A stretch of 64,000 nucleotides of DNA, taken from positions 3,041,554 through 3,105,553 of the forward strand of contig CP070815.1 of assembly GCA_020344215.1 (NCBI GenBank), written 5' to 3'. The notes below the pieces were generated by a model. The model saw nothing but the letters and a program-made list of their open reading frames with translations, had not been told where the DNA came from and did not search any database. Positions 1 to 7,578 of the stretch are shown piece by piece. The DNA comes from Gemmatimonadota bacterium (GTDB lineage: Bacteria; Gemmatimonadota; Gemmatimonadetes; Palauibacterales; KS3-K002). Every line of letters begins with the position of its first letter. Within the stretch, counting starts at the first letter, position 1. Made by a program: the position numbers and the translations under genes.

Positions 1-273
1 GGCGAAGAAACGCAGCCCCTCCAGCAGTTCGGCCTCGATCTGAACCAGGCTGCTGCGCGGCTCCAGTGTCTTGACTTCGAAGACGTGCGCGGCCAACTCG
101 TTGGAGAAGCCGACGCTATTGTACTGTAGCTCGGAAGTGGGTCGGCCGTGAACGTAGCGGAATGCCTCGTCGAGAAGACAACGTGGCCGCAGCTCACGGT
201 CCACTATCACATACTCCAGCTCGATTCCGACGACCTCGAACAACCTGAAGCGCTTGGGTCGCTCGCCTCTCAC
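1..273 (-). CDS. GCS2-type glutamate-cysteine ligase family protein (N-terminal part, runs off the window)
   Basis: The 91 codons visible read VRGERPKRFRLFEVVGIELE, then a YVIVD segment and a stretch ending NSVGFSNELAAHVFEVKT. The IELEYVIVD motif is the typical start of the GCS2 (carboxylate-amine ligase) fold, which couples an amino acid to a carboxylate using ATP. The chosen GTG start (271-273) overlaps the TGA of the ATP-grasp gene upstream (GTGA, 4 bp), so the two are translationally coupled. Its substrate cannot be read from this fragment. The companion ATP-grasp and C39-like genes argue for a peptide or amino-acid conjugation pathway rather than ordinary glutathione synthesis, which is inference. 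Confidence 0.75.
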   Translation of the reverse strand, partial: MRGERPKRFRLFEVVGIELEYVIVDRELRPRCLLDEAFRYVHGRPTSELQYNSVGFSNELAAHVFEVKTLEPRSSLVQIEAELLEGLRFFA

Positions 274-1871
274 GTGCTCACCTCGCGGCGCAGCCCGACG
301 TCGTGAAGCCGCCGCAGAAAGGCGTGCACGATCGCGTCGTACAGCCGATCCCCTTCGACCGCATCCTCTTCACCGACCCAGATGTCGGGGTTGTCGTTGA
401 TCTCGATGATCACCGGTCCAAGCTCGGTCTCCTTGATGTCGACGCCATAGAGGCCGTCACCGATGAGCGCCGCCGCCTCGAGGGCGAGCGACCTGACCTG
501 CTCTGGGGCTCCGTCAATTGGGACCGCTTCCACCTTCCCGTAGCGTCTACCACCGCCACGCCTCTCGCGGACGATCTGCCAGTGGCCCTTCGCCATGTAG
601 TACTTACAGGCGTAGAGCACCGCACCGTCCAAAACACCGATCCGCCAGTCGAACTCCGTCGGCCGGAACTCCTGGAGTGTGAGCAGCGGCGAGCGCTTAA
701 ACATGTCGCGCGTCAGTTTCTTCAGCTCCGACGCGTCGACGGCCTTCTTGACGGCCGCCGAGAAAGTCCCATCGGGCTGTTTCACGATGAGCGGATAGCC
801 GAGAGCCTCCGCCTCGCTCAGCGGAGTCGTCCGCGAGATGGTGAGGGTTCGGGGGGTGGCCAGGCCCGCCCTGTGAAATATCTCGTGCAGGTAGACCTTG
901 TTCGAGCAGCGTACTGTCGTCTGTGGGTCGTCGATCACCGGTACGCCGAGGCTCTTGGCCCGCTGGGCGAAGAGGAACGAGTAGTGGTCCATACCGGTCA
1001 CGGTTCTGAGGAACAGGGCATTGTACTCGGCCAGGATACGAAAGTCGTCTTTGCTGAGCGGCTCGATGAGTACCCCGTGTCGCTCGCCGGCTCGTTTTAA
1101 CTTCTGGAACGTGTCTTCGTCAGATGGGGCGAACGCATCGGACTCGTCCATCAGTACTGCAATGCAATAAGGTGACTCGCGCACGGCGAGCGATGCGTCG
1201 AACAGCTTGCCGGTCGACAGTTCCTGGTTGAGCAACTCGAGTTCCGCCGGCCTGACCCTGTTCACCGCCAGCGGGAAGACCTGGCCCACCTTCCAACGGT
1301 TGTCCTCTCTATAGAAGCGGATCTTGAGGAGTGGGAAGGGAAAGACCTTGAACACTTCGGCGCAGTGCTTCCTGAATCGGGCGTCGAGGGTACGGCCGAA
1401 GCATGTTGTCACTTCCTCATACGGCTGGCCCACGTGCCGATAGCGAACCGGCCCCTGAACTCCACCTTCGCTCATCATCGGCGGCCCCGGCTCACGGGCC
1501 GTCTCGTCCTTGGCATCGGCAGGCACAATGACCTTCGGCAAGACATGTCTGCCGCGCACCACCGTGAAGTCGATCGTTTCGAGCCCGCTGTTGCGCAGAG
1601 CGGTGAAGTACGTATACGGGTTTGTAATCTCTTCGACCATCTGCAGGTTCGGAACCACCTTCTGTCGCCGAGCGTCGGCGAGCAGCGAGATGTAGTAGCC
1701 CCGCGATAGGTACTCGTACGACCGGCACAGGTTGATGATCGTCAGGTCTTGGGAGACCGCCTCCACATTCCGGCCTTCCAGGTAATCCTCCGGCGCAAGA
1801 AGCGGCGCTTCCTTGAGCACCGAATGATCGGACCGCTCCGCCACGACCAGGTACCGTCGTCGGGAACTCAT
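270..1871 (-). CDS. RimK-like ATP-grasp ligase with N-terminal RLAN domain
   Basis: This 533-residue protein has an N-terminal region (about 1-210) resembling the RLAN domain found ahead of some RimK-like ligases, including the segment SYEYLSRGYYISLLADARRQ. A C-terminal ATP-grasp domain spans about 310-520, with LIVKQPDGTF near 361-370, D478 in YGVDIKET and the metal/ATP motif IIEINDNPD (488-496). ATP-grasp enzymes of this group make amide bonds through acyl-phosphates, commonly adding amino acids to peptides or small molecules. It overlaps the upstream C39-like gene by 4 bp (ATGA) and the downstream GCS2 gene by 4 bp, giving a tight three-gene unit. Comparative genomics has linked such ligases with GCS2 and papain-like genes. 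The actual product is unknown. Confidence 0.85.
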   Translation of the reverse strand: MSSRRRYLVVAERSDHSVLKEAPLLAPEDYLEGRNVEAVSQDLTIINLCRSYEYLSRGYYISLLADARRQKVVPNLQMVEEITNPYTYFTALRNSGLETIDFTVVRGRHVLPKVIVPADAKDETAREPGPPMMSEGGVQGPVRYRHVGQPYEEVTTCFGRTLDARFRKHCAEVFKVFPFPLLKIRFYREDNRWKVGQVFPLAVNRVRPAELELLNQELSTGKLFDASLAVRESPYCIAVLMDESDAFAPSDEDTFQKLKRAGERHGVLIEPLSKDDFRILAEYNALFLRTVTGMDHYSFLFAQRAKSLGVPVIDDPQTTVRCSNKVYLHEIFHRAGLATPRTLTISRTTPLSEAEALGYPLIVKQPDGTFSAAVKKAVDASELKKLTRDMFKRSPLLTLQEFRPTEFDWRIGVLDGAVLYACKYYMAKGHWQIVRERRGGGRRYGKVEAVPIDGAPEQVRSLALEAAALIGDGLYGVDIKETELGPVIIEINDNPDIWVGEEDAVEGDRLYDAIVHAFLRRLHDVGLRREVST

Positions 1872-2695
1872 GTCGATCGCCGCCCCCTACCCGGCTTCAC
1901 CACGAGCAGCACCGCATCGTACGTGATTTGACCCAACAACACCGCGGCGATCAGGCGTTCGGCCTTCACCGAGTATCGCCCGGTCCGGCTGAAGGGACTG
2001 TGGGACGAAGGATCGCGGACTAGAAAACGACCACTCTTCGGATAGTAGCCGGATATCACCACGAAATGACCGGCCGGCTCTCCACCAACATCATCGTACT
2101 CATCGTCCCGTTCCCGCGCTGTCCCGTACAGGTACGTGGCGCTCAGCCCTGTGATAATCGGATGCCCTCGCCTCAGTATCCCCGCCAGTAGCCGCGGCGT
2201 TAGCTCCGGAAACCGCACCTGACCCCCGAGTTTCAGATACTCCACGTATCCCGCTATCGCGCGGCGCAGTGTCTCCGATCTCACTGCTCGCATCCGCGCA
2301 CCCAGCTTCTTGATTAGCCCCGACCGATCCAGCCGCCGCCAGGTCGGGTCGAAGATCCGCAGATTGTACGTGTGAATCTCGGCGGCGAAGCCGGCCCGCA
2401 ACGCGTTGACCCCGAGGTGGACCGCCATCGTGCCGCCGTCAGGATTGCGCGGGATCTCCCCCACGATCTCGCCGATCGGCTTCTCGTGGCCGTAGTACCG
2501 ATAGACCTGGCCCAGACACGTCGGACCACACGTTTCGTCATCCGGCTGCTCGAACCGCGGTACGTTCAGCACGATCGGCCGGCTTGCCCGACCAGGTCTC
2601 TTTGTCTTCGCTCCTTTGCCCACCCGGGTCTCTCCTAACCCTTCCGGGGCCGCCTTCAACCGCTGCCAGGCGGGTAGACGACTCCCCAGCGACAT
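1868..2695 (-). CDS. C39-like papain-fold peptidase
   Basis: A 275-residue protein with the C39-like signature: Q50 and C56 in RFEQPDDETCGPTC, H210 in AGHFVVISGY, and D228 in FLVRDPSS. These give a plausible Gln/Cys/His/Asp catalytic set. There is no clear signal peptide: the first 40 residues are basic and unstructured, so it probably acts in the cytoplasm. It is the first gene of the operon and overlaps the ATP-grasp gene by 4 bp. A peptidase beside two amide-forming ligases could trim a precursor, hydrolyse the conjugate or transfer an acyl group. The family does not settle which. The start lies only about 5 nt beyond the predicted transcription start, so the mRNA may be nearly leaderless. 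Confidence 0.8.
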   Translation of the reverse strand: MSLGSRLPAWQRLKAAPEGLGETRVGKGAKTKRPGRASRPIVLNVPRFEQPDDETCGPTCLGQVYRYYGHEKPIGEIVGEIPRNPDGGTMAVHLGVNALRAGFAAEIHTYNLRIFDPTWRRLDRSGLIKKLGARMRAVRSETLRRAIAGYVEYLKLGGQVRFPELTPRLLAGILRRGHPIITGLSATYLYGTARERDDEYDDVGGEPAGHFVVISGYYPKSGRFLVRDPSSHSPFSRTGRYSVKAERLIAAVLLGQITYDAVLLVVKPGRGRRST

Positions 2696-2706
2696 CGCTT
2701 GGAGCT

Positions 2707-2736
2707 AACGTATCACCGGCGGATGCTTCATGTCAA
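2707..2736 (-). promoter_or_regulatory. Minus-strand promoter of the amidoligase operon
   Basis: On the minus strand TTGACA (2736 to 2731) is followed after 18 bp by TACGTT (2712 to 2707). The expected start near 2700 is about 5 nt before the ATG at 2695. The -35 hexamer lies inside the palindrome at 2731-2747. The -10 is weak, so confidence is moderate. Confidence 0.5.
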
Positions 2737-2747
2737 GATACTTGACA
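2731..2747. promoter_or_regulatory. Palindromic operator between divergent MarR and amidoligase promoters
   Basis: TGTCAAGATACTTGACA is a perfect 7-bp inverted repeat with a 3-bp spacer. Each half contains a TTGACA-type -35 hexamer, one per strand, so one bound dimer would cover both -35 boxes. A MarR dimer is the obvious ligand since marR is the divergent gene; that assignment is inference. Confidence 0.65.
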
Positions 2748-2771
2748 GCGATAATCTTCAAACCGTATCTT
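2742..2771 (+). promoter_or_regulatory. Plus-strand promoter of the MarR gene
   Basis: TTGACA (2742-2747), an 18-bp spacer and TATCTT (2766-2771) precede the MarR gene. The expected transcription start (about 2778) coincides with the ATG chosen for MarR, so a leaderless mRNA is likely. The -35 is embedded in the palindrome, which predicts autoregulation. Confidence 0.5.
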
Positions 2772-2777
2772 CTCGGC

Positions 2778-3287
2778 ATGGAAATGGACACCGTTGATCG
2801 AGCCATCGAGGATTGGGGCCGGGAGCGGCCCGACGTCGACGCGCAGGGGCTCGGGGTCGTGAGTCGTATCGTGCTGCTTGCCAAGCTGTTCGGCAGTCGG
2901 GACAAGCGGGCACTGGCGCCGCTGGGGCTGGCCCCCTGGGCGGCGGATGTCTTGCTGACCTTGAGGCGGCAGGGACCGCCGTTCGAGCTGTCACCGACCC
3001 GGCTGCGCAAGTATGCCGTGCTGACGTCCGGGGCGATGACGACCCGTCTGGACCGTCTCGAGGAAGCGGGCTACGTGCGGCGGAGTATGGATCCGAGGGA
3101 CCGGCGCGGCATACTGGTGTCGTTGACGGAAGAAGGCCGGGAACTGGCTGATCGGGCCGTCGAGGCGCGGTTGGGCGAGGTTCGCAGGGCACTGGGGACG
3201 CTGGCGGAGGGAGAGCGAAGGGCAGTGGAAGCGGCGCTACGCAGCGTGCTGGTCAATCTGCAGCGCGATTCCATAGTGCCACCGTGA
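2778..3287 (+). CDS. MarR family transcriptional regulator
   Basis: A winged-helix MarR protein of about 169 residues. The DNA-binding region includes LSPTRLRKYAVLTSGAMTTR, then LDRLEEAGYVRR and the wing DPRDRRGILVSLTEEGREL, which is the family hallmark. The reading frame is open back to 2730, but an ATG there would sit in the promoter and operator. ATG 2778 (or 2784) fits the promoter spacing better. It lies divergent from the C39-like/ATP-grasp/GCS2 operon with only about 80 bp between starts. MarR proteins usually repress a neighbouring operon until they bind a small ligand, so it probably controls both its own gene and the ligase operon. Confidence 0.85.
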   Translation: MEMDTVDRAIEDWGRERPDVDAQGLGVVSRIVLLAKLFGSRDKRALAPLGLAPWAADVLLTLRRQGPPFELSPTRLRKYAVLTSGAMTTRLDRLEEAGYVRRSMDPRDRRGILVSLTEEGRELADRAVEARLGEVRRALGTLAEGERRAVEAALRSVLVNLQRDSIVPP

Positions 3288-3372
3288 GGGAATCGGCCCA
3301 GATTAGGTGGTGGTGCCACTCGTCGGCGGCGTTGTCGCTGCGGGGCAATGGTCGCGCCCTGCGGCCGGACCG

Positions 3373-4623
3373 CTAGAACGATCTGAGGAGTGTCAAGTAG
3401 TCGGCCAGGTGCCGCGGCGTGATGAAGCGCTCGCGGACACGCTCGCGCGCCAGCGCGCCCATCTGCTGACGAAGCGCCGGCTTCTCGAGGAGCTCTCCAA
3501 CGCGCTCTGCACACTCCTCGACGTTCGACACCAGGTAGCCGTTCACTCCATCCTCGATCTGCTCGACTATGCCACCGACGCGGCCTGCGACTACCGCCGC
3601 CCGCTTCCACATGGCCTCCGCTACCACGAGGCCGAAGCCCTCGCGGGTCGACTTCTGCACCACCACGTCGCTGCCGCTCTGGAAAGCGTTGATCTCCAGC
3701 GCGTGGGTGAGCTCGTCGCAGCTCAGCAGGTCGAGTGTGCTGAAGATGTAGATATCCGGGTCACTGCCTGCGTACTGTACCGTCTTGGCGTGGTATTCGC
3801 CCCCCTGCGGATCATCTTCGGCCAGGTTGCCGACCAGCGCCAGCTGGACGTCCTTGACCCGGCGCTTGACCTCACGGTAGGCGTCGATGACACCGAGCGG
3901 GTCCTTCCAGGGATCGAAGCGCGACACCTGGGTCACGATCGGCCGGTCCGGGTCGAGCCCGAAGCGTGCGGCGAGGATTTGGCGGGCCAGCGATCGGGAC
4001 AGCGGCTGGTTCTTCGGCGTGAGCGGGTCGATGGACGGTAAGACGAACTCCGTGCGGCCCGGGTCGAGCCCGGGTATCGCGTACTCGGGCATCGAGTAGA
4101 CCGCCGCGTCCATCGAACCGATGTCGGGAGCTAGGAACTCGACGGCCGCTGCCGCGGGACTCGAGGTGTCGACATGGCAGCGCCAGATCCAGTGCCCGGT
4201 GCGCCGGCCGTCCAGCAGACCGACGAGGCCCGCCGGCTGGGGGTCATGCACCACCACGAAATCCCAGTCGCGCCCGAAGACCTCCATGTTCCGCTCGAGC
4301 GTCGAGAGGTATAAAGCGCGGTGCGCCAGTTCCAGCTCGACGTCCATCCCCTGAAGGCCGTTGTGCAATCTCTTGGTGAGCTCGAAGAACGAGCTGGCTC
4401 CGCTGAGGACGCGCCACTCGACCTCCAGGCCGAGCCCGCGCTTGAGGCTCACCAGCGAGGGCAGAAGCTCGGCCACCCCGCCGCCGTAGGCGGTCGCGTT
4501 CAGGTGCAGCACTCGCGCACCGCGTAACGGTGCCGCTAGCTCCTCGATCGCGCCTACCGCTTCCTCGCCGATCAGCCCCTCGTACTCGCGGATCGCTTTG
4601 GGGGCCAACACCACCCTGCGCAT
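3373..4623 (-). CDS. treT: TreT-like trehalose glycosyltransferring synthase (GT4)
   Basis: A 416-residue GT-B glycosyltransferase of family GT4. N-terminal features include VLHLNATAYGGGVAELLPSL and a VVHDPQPAGLV segment. The C-terminal half has VTQVSRFDPWKDPLGVIDAY and the nucleotide-sugar motif STREGFGLVVAEAMWK. This layout matches trehalose synthases of the TreT type, which couple NDP-glucose to glucose (or run in reverse) to make trehalose, an osmo- and stress protectant. It stands alone, convergent with marR and separated by an 85-bp spacer in which I see no clear terminator. A related GT4 enzyme with another acceptor cannot be excluded. The ATG start is preceded by GGAGG-type sequence on the minus strand. 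Confidence 0.8.
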   Translation of the reverse strand: MRRVVLAPKAIREYEGLIGEEAVGAIEELAAPLRGARVLHLNATAYGGGVAELLPSLVSLKRGLGLEVEWRVLSGASSFFELTKRLHNGLQGMDVELELAHRALYLSTLERNMEVFGRDWDFVVVHDPQPAGLVGLLDGRRTGHWIWRCHVDTSSPAAAAVEFLAPDIGSMDAAVYSMPEYAIPGLDPGRTEFVLPSIDPLTPKNQPLSRSLARQILAARFGLDPDRPIVTQVSRFDPWKDPLGVIDAYREVKRRVKDVQLALVGNLAEDDPQGGEYHAKTVQYAGSDPDIYIFSTLDLLSCDELTHALEINAFQSGSDVVVQKSTREGFGLVVAEAMWKRAAVVAGRVGGIVEQIEDGVNGYLVSNVEECAERVGELLEKPALRQQMGALARERVRERFITPRHLADYLTLLRSF

Positions 4624-5038
4624 TCACCCTCCTCCCTGTGCGTGTGCTCCCGCGGCGGGCGGCTACTTGGGTCGCTTGAGCAAATACGGAGCCGCGAGCG
4701 TGCCGGCGGCCTTAAGTGCAAGCAATAACTGGAATTACGTCACTGGTTCGCTGTCAGGAGGGTTGGCGAGCCCACCGTCTTCTAAGAAATTCTGACCGAT
4801 CCCCCGGTAAAGATTCCCTATACCGGAACCCGTAGCTCCAACCCTGCCAATGAGTTGTGGGGGCTTCCCCGTCGGCGTCGAATCCTTGAGGTCGCGCCCG
4901 ATCTGGGAGCCGCGCGGGCGGTCCGAGCGAAGTTGGTGTATGCGAAGCGAGACCGCCCGCCGGCGACCCTCCGCCCGCCGGCGACCCTTTCACCACCGCC
5001 CTCCGTGTGTTATCAGGTACCGTCATGGAGCGAAATCG
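4624..5038. other. Intergenic region upstream of the NSS transporter
   Basis: About 415 bp with no credible gene between two divergently oriented genes. It holds dispersed repeat copy A (4905-4988). An open frame in phase with the transporter extends back to 4850, but its translation is low-complexity Arg/Pro and covers the repeat, so I leave it as noncoding. Confidence 0.6.
4905..4988. repeat. Dispersed intergenic repeat, copy A
   Basis: About 83 bp starting GGGAGCCGCGCGGGCGGTC and ending in GCCGGCGACCC. It aligns with copy B at 15951-16031 with only scattered mismatches and two 1-bp gaps. Copy A has a perfect 10-bp inverted repeat GCGGGCGGTC/GACCGCCCGC around its centre. Both copies sit between genes, consistent with a REP-like or structured-RNA element. 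Confidence 0.7.
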
Positions 5039-6373
5039 ATGACGAACGTCGACGTCACGTCCGCCGGTCGTCCCCGCTTCGGCTCCGGCTTCGGCCTGCT
5101 GATGACGTTCATCGGGGTCGCCGTCGGGCTGGGCAATGTCTGGCGCTTCCCCTACATGGCGGGTGCGTTCGGAGGCGGGGCGTTCCTCCTGGTCTACATA
5201 ATCCTGCTCTTCGCCTTCGGCATCCCGGCGCTGATGGCGGAGCTGGCGCTGGGGCGGATGACGCGGCGCGGTCCGGTTGGCGCGTTCACGCGCATCGGGA
5301 TGCCGGGTGGAGCGCTCGTCGGCTGGCTTCTCTTCATCACCGTGCTCGTGGCGTTGAGCTACTACACCGTGGTGGTCGGCTGGGTGCTGCGCTACACGTT
5401 CATCTCGGCGAGCGGTGCGATCGGCGAGATCGCGCCGGAGTCGTTCTTCGAGACGGTGCTCGGCGGGTTCTGGGGACAGTTCCTCATGACCGGCATCGTT
5501 CTGGCGCTCGTGGCGACCGTGCTGGTTTTGGGGATCAAGAAGGGGGTCGAGCGCGTGAGCAAGGTCGGCATGCCGCTGCTCTTCCTTCTGCTGCTCGTTC
5601 TCATCGCCCGCTCGCTGACCCTGCCGGGCGCCGGCGCTGGGGTGACGTACTATCTGTATCCCGAGTTCTCGATGATCGACGCCGGCGTGGTCGCCGCGGC
5701 GCTGGGGCAGCTCTTCTTCTCGCTGGCCCTGGGCGGGACCTTCCTCGTGACCTACGCGAGTTATCTCGGCGACGATGTGGACTTGCGGAAAAGCGCCGTC
5801 ACCATCGGCGTCGGCGAAACGCTCGCATCCGTCCTCGCCGGTTTCGTCATCCTGCCCGCTGCCGTGGCGCTGGGCATCGAGGTGGGCAGCGGGCCACCTC
5901 TCACCTTCGTGACCGCGCCGAGCATCTTCGCCCGTGTGCCCGGCGGTGCCGTCTTCGCAACGTTCTTCTTCGGTCTCGTGTTCTTCGCCGCCTTCCTCTC
6001 CGCCGTGGCCGGCTTCGAGGTGCTGGTCGCCGGCGTGGCGGACGAGCATCGTTGGAACCGCAAGACCGCGGTGGTCGTCTTCTGCGCCGCCGCCCTGCTG
6101 CTGGGCGTCGTGCCGATGCAGAGCCTCGACTACATCTTGAAGAGCGACTTGTTCTGGGGATCGACCATGCAGCCCGTCGGCAGCGCTCTGGCGCTCATCG
6201 GGCTCGCCTGGGTCGTCGGGTTGGGACGGGCGCTGGAGGAGGCGAACAAAGGCAGCAAGGGACCGCCGATCGGACGCTTCTGGTTCTATTGGATCAAGTA
6301 CGTCGTGCCCATCGGGATCGGCGTCATCCTCGTACTCGGTCTGCGTGACGTGTTCAGGACGTTCGTGCTATGA
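5039..6373 (+). CDS. Sodium-dependent transporter of the NSS (SNF) family
   Basis: A 444-residue polytopic membrane protein with the NSS signature in TM1, GVAVGLGNVWRFPYMAGAFG (about 17-36), which forms the sodium and substrate site in LeuT-type transporters. Around eleven or twelve hydrophobic segments follow. The ATG at 5039 places this signature at the right distance from the N-terminus; upstream codons in frame are repeat-derived. The family imports amino acids or related compounds with sodium. Its stop overlaps the start of the PLP enzyme by 4 bp (ATGA), so import and catabolism are probably coupled. The substrate is not identifiable from sequence alone. Confidence 0.9.
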   Translation: MTNVDVTSAGRPRFGSGFGLLMTFIGVAVGLGNVWRFPYMAGAFGGGAFLLVYIILLFAFGIPALMAELALGRMTRRGPVGAFTRIGMPGGALVGWLLFITVLVALSYYTVVVGWVLRYTFISASGAIGEIAPESFFETVLGGFWGQFLMTGIVLALVATVLVLGIKKGVERVSKVGMPLLFLLLLVLIARSLTLPGAGAGVTYYLYPEFSMIDAGVVAAALGQLFFSLALGGTFLVTYASYLGDDVDLRKSAVTIGVGETLASVLAGFVILPAAVALGIEVGSGPPLTFVTAPSIFARVPGGAVFATFFFGLVFFAAFLSAVAGFEVLVAGVADEHRWNRKTAVVVFCAAALLLGVVPMQSLDYILKSDLFWGSTMQPVGSALALIGLAWVVGLGRALEEANKGSKGPPIGRFWFYWIKYVVPIGIGVILVLGLRDVFRTFVL

Positions 6374-7539
6374 GTGAGACACGGCCGGTTTCTTTCAGCG
6401 ACGACGAGGCCAGGGCCTGGCAGCGCGAGTTCCCCAGCCTCGCCGCCACCGTCCACGTCGCGAACTGTTCCCACGGCCCGCAGTCGCTGCGTGTCCGGGG
6501 TGCCGTCGACGCCTACCTCGACAGCTGGCTCGAGAAGGGGATGGACTGGGAGAGCTGGATCGCTGAGATCCACGGCGCCAAAGAAGCTTTCGCGCGGCTG
6601 ATCGGAGCGAAGCCTACGGAGGTGGCGCTCTCCACATCGGCGTCGGCGGCTGTGTCATCAGTGGCCAGCGCCCTCGCCACGGGCGGCGAGCGGCGTCGCG
6701 TGCTGACGACGGAGGCCGAGTTCCCCACCGTCGGGCACGTCTGGCTGGCGCATGCGCGCTACGGCCTGGAGGTCGAGTTCATCCCGGTCCGCGACGGGGC
6801 GATCGAGCTCAACGAGTACGAGGCTAGGGTCGACGAGCGCACGCTCATCGTCTCCGCCACCCACGTCTATTACCAGAACGGCTTCAAGCAGGACGTGAAA
6901 CGGATCGCCGGGATCGCGCACCGCGCCGGCGCGCTGGCCCTCGTCGATGCCTACCAGTCGCTGGGTACCTGCCGAGTGGACGTGGGCGAGCTGGATGTCG
7001 ATATCCTGGTGAGCGGCAACCAGAAGTACCTGCTGGGAGTGCCCGGGGTCGCGTTCGTCTACGTGAAGGAGGAGCTGGTCGAGCGGCTCGAGCCGGCGCT
7101 CACCGGTTGGTTTGGCCGCGTGAATCCCTTCGCCTTCGACCCGAAGACGCTCGATTACGCGCGCGACGCCCGCAGGCTGGAGACCGGCACACCGCCGGTC
7201 TTCGCTGCTGCCGCGGCCCGCGCCGGCATGGAGTTGATCGAGGAGGCCGATCCCGGACGCATCGAGGCGCGGATCGATGCGCTCTCGGCGCACGCCATCG
7301 AAGCCGCCGCCCGCTGCGGCCTCGAATATTCCGGCCCGCATGACGTTCGCCGCAAAGGTGCCACGACGGCGATAAGAGTCCCGGAGCCGACCAGGGTCGA
7401 GGGACTGCTGAAGGAACGTAACGTCGTCGCATCGGCGCGCGGCGACGTGATCCGGATCGCGCCCCATTTCTTCACCACGACTGAAGACATCGATCGCGCG
7501 CTGGACGAGCTGCGCTCGATCCTCGGGCGCCCGCTCTGA
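6370..7539 (+). CDS. Class V aminotransferase-fold PLP enzyme
   Basis: A 389-residue PLP enzyme of the class V (cysteine desulfurase/isopenicillin N epimerase-like) fold. The PLP lysine is K219 in VSGNQKYLLG, D193 in LVDAYQSLG should pair with the pyridine nitrogen, and SATHVYYQNG (162-171) lies in the cofactor pocket. The C-terminus has the usual small domain ending RIAPHFFTTTEDIDRALDEL. It starts inside the stop of the NSS transporter (4-bp overlap) and lies 39 bp ahead of an exported M24-family protein, so all three probably act on one imported amino acid or dipeptide. Whether it transaminates, epimerises or lyses is not decidable here. Confidence 0.85.
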   Translation: MSETRPVSFSDDEARAWQREFPSLAATVHVANCSHGPQSLRVRGAVDAYLDSWLEKGMDWESWIAEIHGAKEAFARLIGAKPTEVALSTSASAAVSSVASALATGGERRRVLTTEAEFPTVGHVWLAHARYGLEVEFIPVRDGAIELNEYEARVDERTLIVSATHVYYQNGFKQDVKRIAGIAHRAGALALVDAYQSLGTCRVDVGELDVDILVSGNQKYLLGVPGVAFVYVKEELVERLEPALTGWFGRVNPFAFDPKTLDYARDARRLETGTPPVFAAAAARAGMELIEEADPGRIEARIDALSAHAIEAAARCGLEYSGPHDVRRKGATTAIRVPEPTRVEGLLKERNVVASARGDVIRIAPHFFTTTEDIDRALDELRSILGRPL

Positions 7540-7578
7540 ACCGGCGCCCTGCATGCCTGACATCGACTGGAGGGAACG

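Noticed and set aside
4850..5038. N-terminal extension of the NSS transporter
   Set aside because: The 63 extra codons lie over the dispersed repeat and encode an Arg/Pro-rich stretch absent from the family; the ATG at 5039 gives the normal N-terminus.
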